Shown: positions 1 through 12,302, counted from the first letter of the stretch. The stretch is DNA of 64,000 nucleotides from Bacteroidales bacterium (GCA_028724885.1 JAQYTJ010000028.1:17237-81236), one strand, 5' to 3'. Notes: generated from the sequence alone by a model not told the origin. A program made the numbers and translations.

Positions 1-611
<611 letters not shown>

Positions 612-641
612 TATATTCAAGAATTTTGATATCTGATAAAT

Positions 642-3600
642 ATGCCTACTTTCAGCAATAAAGAAAATAAGGTAAAGAGCAACTTCCAGACAATAAGCAT
701 CTCGCTGGCCTCCCCAGAGGATATCATCGCGAGGTCTTGCGGAGAGGTTCTGAAGCCGGAGACCGTGAACTACAGGACATACAAGCCTGAGAGAGACGGA
801 CTTTTCTGCGAGAAAATCTTCGGCCCTACGAAGGACTACGAGTGCTATTGCGGAAAATATAAGAGGATCCGTTACCGCGGAATCGTTTGCGACAGGTGCG
901 GCGTTGAGGTGACAGAGAAGAAAGTACGCAGGGAAAGGATGGGGCATATTGCCCTTACTGTTCCTGTGGCACACATCTGGTATTTCAAGAGTGCCCCTAA
1001 CAAGATTTCCGCCATGCTCGGCCTGCCTGCGAAAAAGCTTGAGAGCGTGATCTACTATGAAAAATACATAGTAGTTAATCCAGGAAAAGCCACGACTCCT
1101 ACTGGAGAGCCGATCCAGAAAATGGATCTGCTTTCAGAGGATGAATATCTCGATGTGGTGGCAAAGCTCCCGGAAAACGACAATCTGTCAGACGATGATC
1201 CAGAAAAATTCATCGCCAAGATGGGTGCCGAAGGAGTCTACGACCTGCTAAAAGAAATAGATGTCGTAGAACTCTCGAAAGATCTCAGGCAAAAGATGCT
1301 TAACGAGACATCCCAGCAGAGAAAGACCGAAGACCTCAAGAGGCTAAGCGTCGTGAAATGGTTCGTGGAGTCTAAGGACATCAACCGGCCGGAATGGATG
1401 ATCATGAAGGTCATACCTGTGATTCCGCCGGATCTTCGACCTCTTGTTCCACTGGATGGCGGAAGGTTCGCTACCTCAGACCTCAATGACCTGTACAGAA
1501 GGGTGATAATCAGGAATAACCGGCTCAAGAAACTGCTTGAGATAAAAGCTCCTGAAGTCATATTAAGAAATGAAAAGCGCATGCTTCAGGAAGCTGTCGA
1601 CTCACTTTTCGACAACTCCAAGAAGTCCAGTGCCGTGAAGAGCGAGACGAACAGGGCGCTCAAATCCCTGTCAGACTCCCTCAAGGGAAAGCAGGGACGC
1701 TTTCGTCAGAACCTGCTTGGGAAACGTGTCGACTACTCAGCTCGTTCTGTGATCGTCGTAGGTCCTGAGCTGAACATGCACGAGTGCGGCCTACCTAAAT
1801 TCATGGCAGCTGAACTCTACAAGCCATTCATCATCAGGAAACTGATTGAGAGAGGAATTGTGAAAACAGTGAAGTCTGCCAAGAAAATCGTCGACAGAAA
1901 AGACCCTGTGATCTGGGAAATCCTGGAGAACGTGATGAAGGGTCACCCTGTTCTACTGAACCGCGCACCAACACTGCACAGGCTTGGCATCCAGGCATTC
2001 CAGCCACGAATGATCGAAGGTAAGGCCATTCAGCTGCACCCACTCGCCTGTACGGCATTCAACGCCGACTTTGATGGTGACCAGATGGCCGTCCATCTTC
2101 CACTGGGAAACGCAGCCGTCATGGAGGCTCAGCTTCTCATGCTTGGCTCCCAGAATATTCTCAATCCAGCCAACGGAACGCCTATCACCGTGCCATCCCA
2201 AGACATGGTTCTTGGACTTTATTATATTACTAAATTAAGACCGGGCACCAAGGGAGAGGGAATGACCTTTTACGGACCAGAGGAAGTAATCATCGCATTC
2301 GATGAGAAAGCGATCGACATGCACTCTAAAATCAACGTCAGGATCTCTGTAGATAAGCAGGACGCTTCGAAGGGAACTCATATGGTCGAGACTTCGGCAG
2401 GAAGAATAATCGTAAATCAATATATTCCTGAAGAAGTTCCATTCGTGAATGAGGTACTGGGCAAGAAAGCCCTTAGGAAAATCATCACTAACGTCATCAA
2501 GAGCACCGGTGTCACCAGGACAGCTAAATTCCTTGATGACATCAAGAACCTGGGTTACGACCAGGCATTCAGGGCTGGAATTTCATTCAACCTTGGTGAC
2601 GTAATCATCCCTAAGGAGAAATACGATCTCATCGAGCAGGGCTACAAACATGTAGAGGAAGTCAAGAGCAATTATGCGATGGGCTTCATCACCAATAACG
2701 AGCGCTACAACAAGGTGATTGACCTATGGACTTCCATCGACAATAAGCTTACGAACATAGTAGAGAAACAGATTTCTTCAGACCAGCAGGGATTCAATCC
2801 GGTTTACATGATGCTGGATTCCGGTGCTCGTGGTTCCACCCAGCAGATAAAGCAGCTGTGCGGCATGCGAGGCCTTATGGCAAAACCTCAGAAATCTGGA
2901 GCTTCTGGTAATGAAATCATCGAGAACCCTATCATTTCCAACCTGAAGGAAGGAATGACGGTGCTGGAATATTTCATCTCTACGCACGGTGCTCGTAAGG
3001 GACTTGCCGATACTGCCTTGAAGACAGCCGATGCGGGTTACCTTACCCGTCGTCTGGTGGATGTATCTCACGATGTGATCATCACAGAGGAAGACTGCGG
3101 CACTCTGAGAGGTCTGGTTGCCACGGCCATCAAGAACAAGGACGAGGTAGTAGAGTCTCTTGGAGAAAGAATACTCGGTAGGACTTCCGTGCACGACATA
3201 TTCAACCCTCTCAATGGCGAGCTTATCATAAAGGCTGGCGAGGAAATCAGGGAAGCCACCGCAGATTTGATAGACTCTCTCCCTATTGAGCAAGTTGAGA
3301 TTCGCTCTGTGCTCACTTGCGAGTCGCGCAAGGGCGTCTGCGCTAAGTGCTATGGCCGTAACCTGTCTACCAGCCGCATGGTTGAGCAGGGTGAAGTTGT
3401 CGGCGTAATCGCCGCCCAATCTATCGGTGAGCCTGGCACCCAGCTGACTCTGCGTACATTCCACGTCGGTGGCACCGCATCCAGCGCAGCCACGGATTCT
3501 TCCATAGAGTCTAAATACGATGGCAAGCTTGCGTTCGAGGAACTTAGGACCATCAAGAGAATAGACAATGATGGGAAATCGCACGACATTGTCGTAAGCC

Positions 3601-4910
3601 GTATGGCTGAGGTTAGCATCATAGACGAGAACACAGGCATCACATATTCACATTACGATGTTCCTTACGGATCTGTCCTATATTTCAAAGATGGCGACAA
3701 GATAAAGAAGGGCGACCTGCTCTGCGAGTGGGATCCTTACAATGCCAACACCATCGTGGAGACGGCAGGTAAAATCAAGTATGAGCATATGATAGATGGC
3801 ACGACTTACAGAGAAGAGGCTTCCGATGCGATGGCTGTCAACAAAGACAAAGTAGTGATCGAGTCTAAGGATAAGTCCAAGAACCCATCTATCCTGATTG
3901 TCGATGAGAGTGGCGTGCAGATTAGGCAATATAACTTGCCTGTAGGTGCCCATGTCACCGTTAACGATGGAGCGGCTGTGAAGGTCGGCGACATAATCGT
4001 CAAGATTCCGCGCGCGATTGGCAAGTCTACTGACATCACAGGCGGTCTGCCACGCGTCACAGAACTCTTCGAAGCCAGAACCCCTAGCAGTCCGGCAATT
4101 CTCTCCGAGATAAACGGCGAAGTCATAATGGGCAAGGTGAAGAGAGGAAACCGCGAAATAGTCGTCAAGAACAAGTCTGGCATAGAAAAGCACTACCTGG
4201 TGCCTCTTACGAAGCAGATTTTGGTTCAGGAGAATGACTACGTAAAGGCCGGAACAAGGCTATCCGATGGCGGCATCTCCCCTAACGACATCCTGAATAT
4301 CTTGGGACCCGTGAAGGCTCAGGAATACATCGTCAACGAGATTCAGGCCGTATACCGTCTGCAGGGCGTTAAGATCAACGATAAACACTTCGAGATTATC
4401 GTCCGCCAGATGATGCGCAAAGTCCAAATCACCAATCCGGGCGACACAGACTTCTTACTTGAAGAGCTTGTGGACAAGTGGGACTTCATGGACGCAAACG
4501 ACCATATCTATGGCAAATACTATGTCGTAGATCCTGCCGACTCCAGGAAATTCGAGAAGGGAGACATCATCACGGCCCGTGACATGAGAGATGAGAATGC
4601 CTCTCTCGAAAGACAGAGCCTCCACATGATGGTGACCCGTGAGGCAAAACCTGCGACAGCACAGCTCGTCCTCCAGGGAATCACGAGAGCTGCCCTTCGT
4701 ACGAACAGCTTCATTTCAGCGGCATCGTTCCAGGAAACCACGAAGGTGCTCAGCGAGGCTGCCATCAGGGCTCGAGTTGACCATCTGGAAGGTCTGAAAG
4801 AAAATGTCATATGCGGTCACCTCATTCCTGCAGGAACAGGCCTGAAAGACTATCAGGACATAGTTGTAGGACGCAAGGACGAGTATGAGCAAGAAATGAA
4901 TGAGCTCTAA
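642..4910 (+). CDS. rpoC: RNA polymerase beta' subunit
   Basis: Complete beta-prime subunit of RNA polymerase, 1422 residues, the normal size for Bacteroidetes. The N-terminal zinc-binding cysteines are visible as CYCGKY...CDRCG (about residues 68-90). The catalytic Mg-binding motif NADFDGDQM lies near residues 475-483. The second zinc site [13 protein letters not shown] is near residues 890-905, and the [16 protein letters not shown] segment follows shortly after it. The start ATG at 642 gives [15 protein letters not shown], a plausible start 30 bp after rpoB. It is the last gene of the rpoBC unit and is followed by a strong intrinsic terminator at 4942-4974. Several long ORFs on the opposite strand are shadows of this gene. 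No frameshift or missing motif was seen. Confidence 0.98.
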   Translation: MPTFSNKENKVKSNFQTISISLASPEDIIARSCGEVLKPETVNYRTYKPERDGLFCEKIFGPTKDYECYCGKYKRIRYRGIVCDRCGVEVTEKKVRRERMGHIALTVPVAHIWYFKSAPNKISAMLGLPAKKLESVIYYEKYIVVNPGKATTPTGEPIQKMDLLSEDEYLDVVAKLPENDNLSDDDPEKFIAKMGAEGVYDLLKEIDVVELSKDLRQKMLNETSQQRKTEDLKRLSVVKWFVESKDINRPEWMIMKVIPVIPPDLRPLVPLDGGRFATSDLNDLYRRVIIRNNRLKKLLEIKAPEVILRNEKRMLQEAVDSLFDNSKKSSAVKSETNRALKSLSDSLKGKQGRFRQNLLGKRVDYSARSVIVVGPELNMHECGLPKFMAAELYKPFIIRKLIERGIVKTVKSAKKIVDRKDPVIWEILENVMKGHPVLLNRAPTLHRLGIQAFQPRMIEGKAIQLHPLACTAFNADFDGDQMAVHLPLGNAAVMEAQLLMLGSQNILNPANGTPITVPSQDMVLGLYYITKLRPGTKGEGMTFYGPEEVIIAFDEKAIDMHSKINVRISVDKQDASKGTHMVETSAGRIIVNQYIPEEVPFVNEVLGKKALRKIITNVIKSTGVTRTAKFLDDIKNLGYDQAFRAGISFNLGDVIIPKEKYDLIEQGYKHVEEVKSNYAMGFITNNERYNKVIDLWTSIDNKLTNIVEKQISSDQQGFNPVYMMLDSGARGSTQQIKQLCGMRGLMAKPQKSGASGNEIIENPIISNLKEGMTVLEYFISTHGARKGLADTALKTADAGYLTRRLVDVSHDVIITEEDCGTLRGLVATAIKNKDEVVESLGERILGRTSVHDIFNPLNGELIIKAGEEIREATADLIDSLPIEQVEIRSVLTCESRKGVCAKCYGRNLSTSRMVEQGEVVGVIAAQSIGEPGTQLTLRTFHVGGTASSAATDSSIESKYDGKLAFEELRTIKRIDNDGKSHDIVVSRMAEVSIIDENTGITYSHYDVPYGSVLYFKDGDKIKKGDLLCEWDPYNANTIVETAGKIKYEHMIDGTTYREEASDAMAVNKDKVVIESKDKSKNPSILIVDESGVQIRQYNLPVGAHVTVNDGAAVKVGDIIVKIPRAIGKSTDITGGLPRVTELFEARTPSSPAILSEINGEVIMGKVKRGNREIVVKNKSGIEKHYLVPLTKQILVQENDYVKAGTRLSDGGISPNDILNILGPVKAQEYIVNEIQAVYRLQGVKINDKHFEIIVRQMMRKVQITNPGDTDFLLEELVDKWDFMDANDHIYGKYYVVDPADSRKFEKGDIITARDMRDENASLERQSLHMMVTREAKPATAQLVLQGITRAALRTNSFISAASFQETTKVLSEAAIRARVDHLEGLKENVICGHLIPAGTGLKDYQDIVVGRKDEYEQEMNEL

Positions 4911-4941
4911 TGAACATACTCCATAGGGGCTTCTATCTACT

Positions 4942-4974
4942 AAAAACCGTGTTGGAATTTCCAGCACGGTTTTT
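4942..4974 (+). terminator. Intrinsic terminator after rpoC
   Basis: A perfect 10-bp stem, AAAAACCGTG (4942-4951) with CACGGTTTTT (4965-4974), continues into an inner TTGGAA/TTCCAG pairing and ends in a T-run. It lies 31 bp past the rpoC stop codon. The A-rich 5' side means it could also work in reverse, but no convergent gene needs it. Confidence 0.85.
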
Positions 4975-5249
4975 ATTTCGATTGATTTCACAAAACTGCT
5001 GCAATCATCTATGCAAATTTGGATAAATCATCTTCACATGAAACATGTGCTATGACGGTTCTTGAAATCGTTTCTGTTATATTTTCGTTACAACCATTAA
5101 ATATTCACAAGAAATATATGAATATGATGAAAAATATTGCTAACTTTAACGAAACTTATTGAGCAAATTTCGAAACTAAACGAAGGTTATTTTTTAACAG
5201 ATTCGAAACATTCTTACTGACTAAAAAAATATTCAATACAATTGATCAT
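4975..5249. other. AT-rich upstream region of the phosphoesterase/SusCD operon, with CGAAAC repeats
   Basis: This gene-free stretch precedes the operon starting at 5250. It holds three copies of CGAAAC, at 5150-5155, 5171-5176 and 5204-5209. The last two sit in the longer shared word TTCGAAAC. A TAACTTTA at 5141-5148 is one base off the Bacteroidetes -7 consensus TAnnTTTG, but no convincing -33 element precedes it. The repeats may be regulator sites; that is inference only. Confidence 0.3.
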
Positions 5250-7178
5250 ATGAACTTCAAACATCTACTTGGAACTTCCCTCACACTAATCATTGTCGCG
5301 TGGGGATTAGCAGTCTCATGCGACAAAAGTAGCTCTGATGATACAGATCTGGATGTGCGTTTCTCAGTGCCTTCAGCAATCCAGATAGAGCAGAATAACC
5401 CAGAAATCAGATTCAAGGTGCTTTTTGACATGCAGCCTAGGGTGAGCGATTTCGTCATTTTCACCGATAAGACTGGAATAGATCACCCGACATCTATCAA
5501 ACAGATTGATGCTGACGGAGGCCATTTTACCGTGGACTGCAAAAATGTCGCTACGTTCGGGAACTACTCCGTCTACGCAGCCAGGGGTTCTCGCAAGAAG
5601 TTCATGGGTGAAACTACCGTTACTATTTCCGATGGCATCAAACCAGAAAACGGAGCAAACGTGTATGGCAAGGTAAGCTGCGACGGAAATGGAATTGCCG
5701 ATGTTATCATTTCAGACGGCACCGAAGTGGTTAAGACCAATGCCAGCGGAGTCTATCAGATGAAATCCAAAAAGAGATACATGTACGTATTCATCTCTAC
5801 ACCTAGCGGCTACGAGACTGGTGCGACCGGCATTCTTCCTATTAACTACTTCAAGCTGACAAAGTCTGCTGACGTTGCGGAAAGGGTGGACTTTTCTCTT
5901 CGCAAAGCGCCAGATCAGACCAGCCACACCATGCTGGTCTTTGGTGACATGCACCTTGCAGGCGGCCACAACAACGACAGGAAGTGGTTCTCTACCTTCT
6001 GCGACGACGTGAATGAATATGTTGGCGCACATGCAAGCGAGGCCCTCTATGGCATCACCCTTGGCGACATGACATGGGACTACTATTGGTATAGCAATTC
6101 TTACCAGTTCAGCCAGTACCTCGCAGATGCGAATAAGATAAAGAACCTTATGATCTACCACACCATCGGCAACCACGACCACGACATGAATGAGGCTGGG
6201 GACTTCAACACGATTCTGAAATACATCAGCATGATTTCTCCAGACTATTATTCATTCAACGTAGGGCATGTTCATTATGTGGTTCTGGACAACATCCTCT
6301 GCACAAACAACGGCCATGGAGCACATTACAGGACGTATAAGATTAAGATCACAGACGAGCAATTGGACTGGCTCTCGAAAGATATTTCATTCATTCCTAA
6401 GACCAGCCCTGTAGTGGTCACTATGCATGCCCCTGTTTACCAGCTGGATTCACCAAGCAGAAACAAACTCCTCGAAATTCTTTCCGGCTACAACGTGAAC
6501 GTCATCACAGGCCACACTCATAAGGTGTTCAACCAGAACATAACGGCGAACGTGCTAGATCATAACTCTGGAGCAATTTGCACTGACTGGTGGAATTCCG
6601 CAAACAACACGAATGGGGCGCTGAGCATCACTACTGACGGTGCTCCCGCAGGGTACCAGATATTCACTGTGAATGGGACGAGCGTCAAATGGCAGTTCAA
6701 GCCAACCTCTGGCAGCGTCGATTACCAGTTCAGAACATACGACAGGAACCAGATAGACCTGTCTGCATCACAGTGCATGCCTAACGCAAGCGAAGTCAAC
6801 AAGACATTCTTCAACGATTTCGCTTCAACATGGGCTTCTTCCAGCACTGCGAACGAAGTTTACATTAATATATGGAATTTTGCTTCCGACTGGAAATTAG
6901 AGGTCTCCGAAAACGGGAAGGCTCTAACCACCGAGAAAGTCAATTACAGGGATCCTCTTCACATCCTAACCACGAGCGTGAAATACATGACGAGCAATGC
7001 CAAGACGACATATTACACCACGGCAGTTTGCTCTCATCTTTGGAAAGTCACTGCGTCAAGCCCGACTAGCACCCTGGAAATCAAGGTTACCGATGGCTTC
7101 GGCAACGTTTACTCTGACACTATGAAGAGGCCTAAGGCTTTCGATGTAACTACTTACGCAAAAGAAATAGTAAAATAA
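5250..7178 (+). CDS. Calcineurin-like metallophosphoesterase lipoprotein
   Basis: A 642-residue exported phosphoesterase. The N-terminus is a lipoprotein signal with lipobox LAVSC (Cys about residue 24), followed by the SSSDD stretch common in Bacteroidetes surface lipoproteins. A beta-rich N-terminal region (about 30-220) fits the MetallophosN domain. The catalytic domain then shows the metal-binding blocks in order: GDMH (about 232), LGDMTWD (about 271), GNHDHD (about 307), MHAPVY (about 392) and GHTHK (about 421). The remainder fits a MetallophosC-type domain. It is first in a tight four-gene operon with SusC, SusD and a BACON lipoprotein (gaps 16, 11 and 12 bp), so it probably cleaves a phosphate ester at the cell surface before uptake. 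The substrate is unknown. Start ATG 5250 is supported by the signal peptide. Confidence 0.88.
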   Translation: MNFKHLLGTSLTLIIVAWGLAVSCDKSSSDDTDLDVRFSVPSAIQIEQNNPEIRFKVLFDMQPRVSDFVIFTDKTGIDHPTSIKQIDADGGHFTVDCKNVATFGNYSVYAARGSRKKFMGETTVTISDGIKPENGANVYGKVSCDGNGIADVIISDGTEVVKTNASGVYQMKSKKRYMYVFISTPSGYETGATGILPINYFKLTKSADVAERVDFSLRKAPDQTSHTMLVFGDMHLAGGHNNDRKWFSTFCDDVNEYVGAHASEALYGITLGDMTWDYYWYSNSYQFSQYLADANKIKNLMIYHTIGNHDHDMNEAGDFNTILKYISMISPDYYSFNVGHVHYVVLDNILCTNNGHGAHYRTYKIKITDEQLDWLSKDISFIPKTSPVVVTMHAPVYQLDSPSRNKLLEILSGYNVNVITGHTHKVFNQNITANVLDHNSGAICTDWWNSANNTNGALSITTDGAPAGYQIFTVNGTSVKWQFKPTSGSVDYQFRTYDRNQIDLSASQCMPNASEVNKTFFNDFASTWASSSTANEVYINIWNFASDWKLEVSENGKALTTEKVNYRDPLHILTTSVKYMTSNAKTTYYTTAVCSHLWKVTASSPTSTLEIKVTDGFGNVYSDTMKRPKAFDVTTYAKEIVK

Positions 7179-7194
7179 TAAACTAACTACTAAC

Positions 7195-10100
7195 ATGAAA
7201 TTACTCAATAAAATGGCGGTGTCTGCATTCCTTGCGTTAGCTGGAATTCTGACTCTTAGCGCTCAGAATAGGGCTGTCTCGGGAACGGTTCTGGACACTA
7301 AGCAGCAACCAGTCATCGGTGCTGCAGTAATGGTTAAGGATGCCGCTACAATAGGATCTGTAACCGACGCAGACGGATCTTTCTCTTTTAAAATACCATC
7401 TGGACCTGTCACGCTTGAAATATCCTGCCTCGGATATGTCACTAAGGACATTACCGTTCAAGCGAGTCAACAGAACCTGAATATAGTCCTCGAAGATGAC
7501 AATATGATGCTTGAAGAGACCGTCGTCGTGGGATACGGAACTCAGAAAAAAGTGAACCTCACCGGAGCCGTCACCCAGATCGATTCCAAGGATCTGGAGA
7601 ATCGCACGGCTCATTCGGTTTCAACGATGCTGCAAGGTGCCGTCCCTGGCTTGAACATTTCCACATCCCATGGTAATCCTGGGTCCACCGGCTCGCTGAA
7701 TATTCGAGGCTACACATCCATCAACGGGGCTTCGCCTCTGGTAATCATAGACGGAGTGGTGGGAGACATAAACCGCGTGAACCCTAACGACATCGCTTCC
7801 ATCTCCGTGATCAAGGATGCCGAGGCAGCCGCAGTCTACGGAGCCAGAGCCGCTTTCGGAGTAATTCTGGTCACTACAAAAAGTGGAGAGTCAACTGACG
7901 GTAAGGCCACAGTCCGCTACAGTGGCCGTTTCGGCTGGGAAGAGCCTACGACCTCTACCGACTACGAGACCAGGGGCTACTGGTCAGTCTACACAATCAA
8001 CAAGTTCCGCATGGCATCTAAGGGATCCAACTACATCCTTTACGACGATTACGACATGCAGCAGCTGCTAGCTAGGGTGAACGACAATACCGAAAACCCT
8101 GCCCGCCCTTGGGTGGTAAAGCGTACAATAAATGGAAAAACGCAGTGGCGTTATTACGGTAACAACGACTGGTGGCACATGCTCTTCAACGACCGCCATC
8201 CAGTCCAGCAGCATAACATCTCTCTATCCGGCGGCAACAAATCCGTAAGATATTTCATCTCCGGAGGATTCGACCGCGAGACCGGGATAATCAAGCAGAA
8301 ACCGGATGTGTTCCATAAATTCAATCTTCGCTCGAAAATAGATTTCGACGTGAACAAGTGGATCAAATTCAGCAACAACACATCTTTCTACGGATCTACT
8401 TACCAATATCTAGGCGTTGACGAAAGCGTCCAGAACGCCATAGCTTACAGTTCTGCGCATGCACTCCCGATATTCCCGATGAAGAACCCGGACGGATCCT
8501 GGATTTATCGTTTCGACGGCATATTCAATGGTTCTTACGCCGTAGCTAATGGCCGCCATATAATATTCGGGGAAGGCAAGGACAAGAACTACGAAAGGAA
8601 GACAGATTTCTCCAACACTTCCGAACTTACAATCACTCCGCTGAAAGGACTTACAGTCAAAGGAAATTTCACATACCGATTCCACCAGAACAGAGACTCT
8701 TACAGGAAGACCAACCTGGTCTACAAGCAGCAGTATCCGGACAGCGAAGAACTGGCTTACACGACTGGAGCAGGACAGGATGAGCTGGCAGAAAGCTTCG
8801 GAACCTACAATTATTATGCTGCCAACCTTTACGGCACTTACAAGAAGACTTTCGCAGAGAAGCATAACTTCTCGCTGATGGTCGGAGGCAACTACGAAAC
8901 CCAGCACTACAAGAAAGTTGGGGCTACTGGCCAATACCTGCTTTCTGAGGAATTGAATGACCTCAGCCTTGTTGGGACTAATGCTGAAGGAGAGACAATA
9001 ATGAAAGTAACCGGAGGACAGTCGGAATACGCCCTGCTGGGTTTCTTCGGGCGCTTCAATTACGATTACCAAGGGCGTTACCTCTTCGAGGCTGCAGGCC
9101 GCTACGACGGGACTTCGCGCTTCGCTCGCGGACACAGGTGGGGATTGTTCCCATCGGCATCTGTTGGCTGGCGCATTTCCGAGGAGCCTTTCTTCGCCCC
9201 AGCCAAGCGCATCGTAGACAACATGAAAATCCGCTTCTCTTACGGAACGCTGGGCAACCAAAATGTCGCTGACGATGTGGCTTACCGCACGATAAGCATC
9301 CACAATTTCGGATCCTACAACTTCGGGGAAGGCAGCACAGTATCGAAATATTCATCAATATCTTCTCCTAATGCATCGGACCTGACATGGGAGACCGCCG
9401 TACATTATAACCTTGGATTGGATGTGAACATGTTCAAGAGCAGGCTCCAGTTCACAGGCGAGGCTTATATCCGCGACACGAAAGACATGCTCACTGATGG
9501 ATACGAACTTCCTGCCCTCTATGGCACAGATGCCCCTAAGCAAAACACTGCAAACTTGCGCACCAAAGGACTCGAGTTCTCTTTGGCATGGAAAGACCAA
9601 GTAGTGCTGGCAGGCCGTCCGTTCGGTTACGGCATCAAGGGAATGATCAGCGTCTACGACTCAGAAATCACTAAGTACGACAACAAAGATAAGACTTTCG
9701 CGAAAAACTTCTACAAAGGCATGAAGATTGGCGAAATATGGGGATTTGTTGCCAACGACCTGTTCCAGACAGATGAGGAAGCCGAGGCATATTCAAAGGA
9801 GGTAGACCTCTCCTATGTAAATAAAGAACTTCCAGGCGGCCAATGGAAGGCTGGAGACCTGAAATACATCGATCTCGATGGAAACGGCATAATTGGGATA
9901 GGGCAAAACAACGTGGAAAACCCTGGCGACCGCAAGATTCTCGGCAACTCACATGCCAGGCTCCAGTACGGGTTCACGATCAATTTCGATTATTTCGGAT
10001 TTGACGTCTCCGCCTTCTTCCAAGGCACCGGAACTCACTACTGGTACCCTAGCGGACGTTCATTTGCATTCTGGGGACCTTTCTCGCAGCCCATGACCAC

Positions 10101-10485
10101 TTACCTGCCGAAAGACTTCCTGCATGATTGCTGGAGCGAGACCAATACCGACGCATACTTTCCTAGGGCGGTCGCCTACTACGCCTTCACGGGCGGAGGA
10201 CAGCTGAGCCGCGTGAACTCGCGATACCTTCAGAACATCCGCTACCTGCGCTTCAAGAATCTCTCGGTCGGATACACCATTCCAAAAGTTCTGACAAAAA
10301 AAATCGGAGTTGACGCAGTACGAGTCTACTTCACCGGCGAGAACATCGCCTACTGGTCTCCGCTGAAGAAGCATTCCAAATACATCGACCCGGAGGGAGC
10401 CTACAACAGGAAATCCAAAGACTTCAACAGGGCCTTCTATCCTTGGCAGAAATCTTATATGTTCGGAATTGACATCACCTTCTAA
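7195..10485 (+). CDS. SusC/RagA-family TonB-dependent transporter
   Basis: A 1096-residue outer-membrane transporter of the SusC family. A signal peptide ends at LTLSAQ. A carboxypeptidase-regulatory-like beta-sandwich follows (about 27-105, VSGTVLDTKQQPVIGA...). The plug begins near ETVVVGYGTQKKVNLTGAV and carries the SusC hallmark block ISVIKDAEAAAVYGARAAFGVILVTTK, written here only to mark the domain at about residues 200-228. The rest is a 22-strand barrel ending in FGIDITF, with the terminal aromatic residue typical of outer-membrane barrels. It imports ligands bound by its SusD partner, which starts 11 bp downstream. The upstream phosphoesterase suggests a phosphorylated ligand. No STN domain and no linked anti-sigma factor are present. 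Confident as to family, not substrate. Confidence 0.95.
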   Translation: MKLLNKMAVSAFLALAGILTLSAQNRAVSGTVLDTKQQPVIGAAVMVKDAATIGSVTDADGSFSFKIPSGPVTLEISCLGYVTKDITVQASQQNLNIVLEDDNMMLEETVVVGYGTQKKVNLTGAVTQIDSKDLENRTAHSVSTMLQGAVPGLNISTSHGNPGSTGSLNIRGYTSINGASPLVIIDGVVGDINRVNPNDIASISVIKDAEAAAVYGARAAFGVILVTTKSGESTDGKATVRYSGRFGWEEPTTSTDYETRGYWSVYTINKFRMASKGSNYILYDDYDMQQLLARVNDNTENPARPWVVKRTINGKTQWRYYGNNDWWHMLFNDRHPVQQHNISLSGGNKSVRYFISGGFDRETGIIKQKPDVFHKFNLRSKIDFDVNKWIKFSNNTSFYGSTYQYLGVDESVQNAIAYSSAHALPIFPMKNPDGSWIYRFDGIFNGSYAVANGRHIIFGEGKDKNYERKTDFSNTSELTITPLKGLTVKGNFTYRFHQNRDSYRKTNLVYKQQYPDSEELAYTTGAGQDELAESFGTYNYYAANLYGTYKKTFAEKHNFSLMVGGNYETQHYKKVGATGQYLLSEELNDLSLVGTNAEGETIMKVTGGQSEYALLGFFGRFNYDYQGRYLFEAAGRYDGTSRFARGHRWGLFPSASVGWRISEEPFFAPAKRIVDNMKIRFSYGTLGNQNVADDVAYRTISIHNFGSYNFGEGSTVSKYSSISSPNASDLTWETAVHYNLGLDVNMFKSRLQFTGEAYIRDTKDMLTDGYELPALYGTDAPKQNTANLRTKGLEFSLAWKDQVVLAGRPFGYGIKGMISVYDSEITKYDNKDKTFAKNFYKGMKIGEIWGFVANDLFQTDEEAEAYSKEVDLSYVNKELPGGQWKAGDLKYIDLDGNGIIGIGQNNVENPGDRKILGNSHARLQYGFTINFDYFGFDVSAFFQGTGTHYWYPSGRSFAFWGPFSQPMTTYLPKDFLHDCWSETNTDAYFPRAVAYYAFTGGGQLSRVNSRYLQNIRYLRFKNLSVGYTIPKVLTKKIGVDAVRVYFTGENIAYWSPLKKHSKYIDPEGAYNRKSKDFNRAFYPWQKSYMFGIDITF

Positions 10486-10496
10486 AATTCGCAAAT

Positions 10497-12290
10497 ATGA
10501 AAAAATATATATTATTGCTCGCTGCCGCAGCCCTCTCTCTTTCTGCCTGCGACGATCTTCTGGACAAGACGCCGAAGTCCAAGATAAGTCCTGAATCCTA
10601 TTTCAGGACTGCTACAGACTTACAGCTATTCACTAATCCGCTTTACAACAACCTGCTTCCGAAGAGCATCTACAGCGAGCAGAGCGACCAGTACATCGCT
10701 GCCATCCCATCGGATCTGGTAAGGGGAGGTACCAACAGAATCGTTCCGGCTTCCGGAGGCGGATGGACATGGACGAACCTCCGCAGAATCAATACCTGCC
10801 TAGACTATATTCCTAAACAATGCCAAGACAGCTCCGCAGCCAAGCAGTACACTGCGCTCTGCAAATTCTTCAGGGCCTATTTCTATTTCGACAAAGTGCA
10901 ACGCTTCGGAGATGTTCCGTGGGTAGACCATGAGCTTGGCTCTGAGAATCCTCTGCTGTACGCCCCTAGGGATTCGCGCGAATTGGTCATGGCCAATATG
11001 ATAAAGGACATAGACGATGCCATCGCCGGACTCCCTTCAAGCTACGGATCATTGAACTACCGAGTGACGAAATGGGCAGCGCTGGCGCTCAAAGCCCGCT
11101 TTTGCCTCTACGAGGGTACTTACAGGAAATACCACGGCATAACTATAGAAGGAGCCAAAAGCAATGAGTATTACCTTGAGCAGGCTTACAAGGCTGCTGA
11201 AGAAATCATGAACAGTGGCAACTTCAAGCTTTACACGACCGGCAATCCGGATCTGGACTATGCCGTGCTGTTCTCTGAATACGATTCCTACACGGGCGAA
11301 TACATCCTTGCCATCAACTTCGACAACGGAACTGCTCTGTACCACAATGCCACTGCCGTGGCAGTGATGAACAGCCAGGGACGTATCAGCCTCACCAAGA
11401 AGTTCGTGAACTGCTATCTGATGAAAGACGGTTCCAGATTCACGGACAAGCCGGGCTGGCAGACGATGCAGTTCAAAGAGGAAACCACCGACAGAGATCC
11501 TCGCCTCGGCCAGACCATAAGGATCCCAGGTTACGCCAGAATCACAACAGAAGGCAGTAATTACAAATATTCCTCCACGAAGCAGGGCATCGATGCCACC
11601 ATCCCTCTTACCGGCTATCAGATGGCGAAATTCGTTATGCCTGACAATAACGTCTCGCAGGACAAATTCGACAAGTCTTACAATGACCTGCCGATATTCC
11701 GTTATGGAGAAGTCTTGCTGAACTACGCCGAAGCAAAGGCAGAGCTGGGAACACTTACAGGCAGCGACTGGAGCAATACCATAGGAGCTCTGCGGCGCAG
11801 AGCCGGCATCACGGGCGGAGACCTAGACAACCCTCCTGCCATCGCAGATCCGTACCTCATGGAAATCAATCCGGGCATCACCGATCCTGTGCTTCTGGAA
11901 GTGCGCCGCGAGAGAGCCGTAGAGCTTGCCCAAGAAGGATTCAGGTACGATGACCTGATGAGATGGAAATATGGCGACATGCTCGCAGAGCCATACTATG
12001 GAATATATTTCCCTGGCGTGGGAGTCTATGACATAGACGGCGACGGCACGAATGACTACTACATTTACACCGGCACCAAAGACAAGAATGTAACGGCTAC
12101 CGTCTCAGGAGAGCTTGGAAAAGACATAATATTGAGCGAAGGAGACAAGGGGTATCTCCGCATACACTCCAATATAGTGTTCAATTTCGATCCTGAGAGG
12201 GACTATCTCTACCCTATTCCTATAAATGACCGTACGCTCAACCGGCAGCTGACTCAGAATCCGGGCTGGAAAGACGGACTCGATTTTTAA
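10497..12290 (+). CDS. SusD/RagB-family surface lipoprotein
   Basis: A 597-residue SusD homologue, the surface lid that captures ligand and hands it to the SusC barrel encoded 11 bp upstream. The lipoprotein signal has lipobox LSLSAC (Cys about residue 18). Next comes the DDLLDKTPKSKISPESYF segment typical of SusD N-termini, then the TPR-like helical region (for example ALCKFFRAYFYFDKVQRFGDVPW). The C-terminal RagB/SusD block has the usual EVRRERAVELAQEGFRYDD pattern around residues 464-482 and a final YPIPINDRTLNRQLTQNPG, the standard ending of the family. Start ATG 10497 is supported by the signal peptide. A + strand BACON lipoprotein follows after 12 bp. Confidence 0.94.
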   Translation: MKKYILLLAAAALSLSACDDLLDKTPKSKISPESYFRTATDLQLFTNPLYNNLLPKSIYSEQSDQYIAAIPSDLVRGGTNRIVPASGGGWTWTNLRRINTCLDYIPKQCQDSSAAKQYTALCKFFRAYFYFDKVQRFGDVPWVDHELGSENPLLYAPRDSRELVMANMIKDIDDAIAGLPSSYGSLNYRVTKWAALALKARFCLYEGTYRKYHGITIEGAKSNEYYLEQAYKAAEEIMNSGNFKLYTTGNPDLDYAVLFSEYDSYTGEYILAINFDNGTALYHNATAVAVMNSQGRISLTKKFVNCYLMKDGSRFTDKPGWQTMQFKEETTDRDPRLGQTIRIPGYARITTEGSNYKYSSTKQGIDATIPLTGYQMAKFVMPDNNVSQDKFDKSYNDLPIFRYGEVLLNYAEAKAELGTLTGSDWSNTIGALRRRAGITGGDLDNPPAIADPYLMEINPGITDPVLLEVRRERAVELAQEGFRYDDLMRWKYGDMLAEPYYGIYFPGVGVYDIDGDGTNDYYIYTGTKDKNVTATVSGELGKDIILSEGDKGYLRIHSNIVFNFDPERDYLYPIPINDRTLNRQLTQNPGWKDGLDF

Positions 12291-12302
12291 AACCGAACAA
12301 TC

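Noticed and set aside
2778..3584. 268-codon - strand ORF opposite rpoC
   Set aside because: It lies wholly within rpoC, has no signal, domain or promoter, and its amino acid composition is that of a shadow frame.
8410..9303. 297-codon - strand ORF opposite the first susC
   Set aside because: Shadow of a SusC gene; no family pattern.
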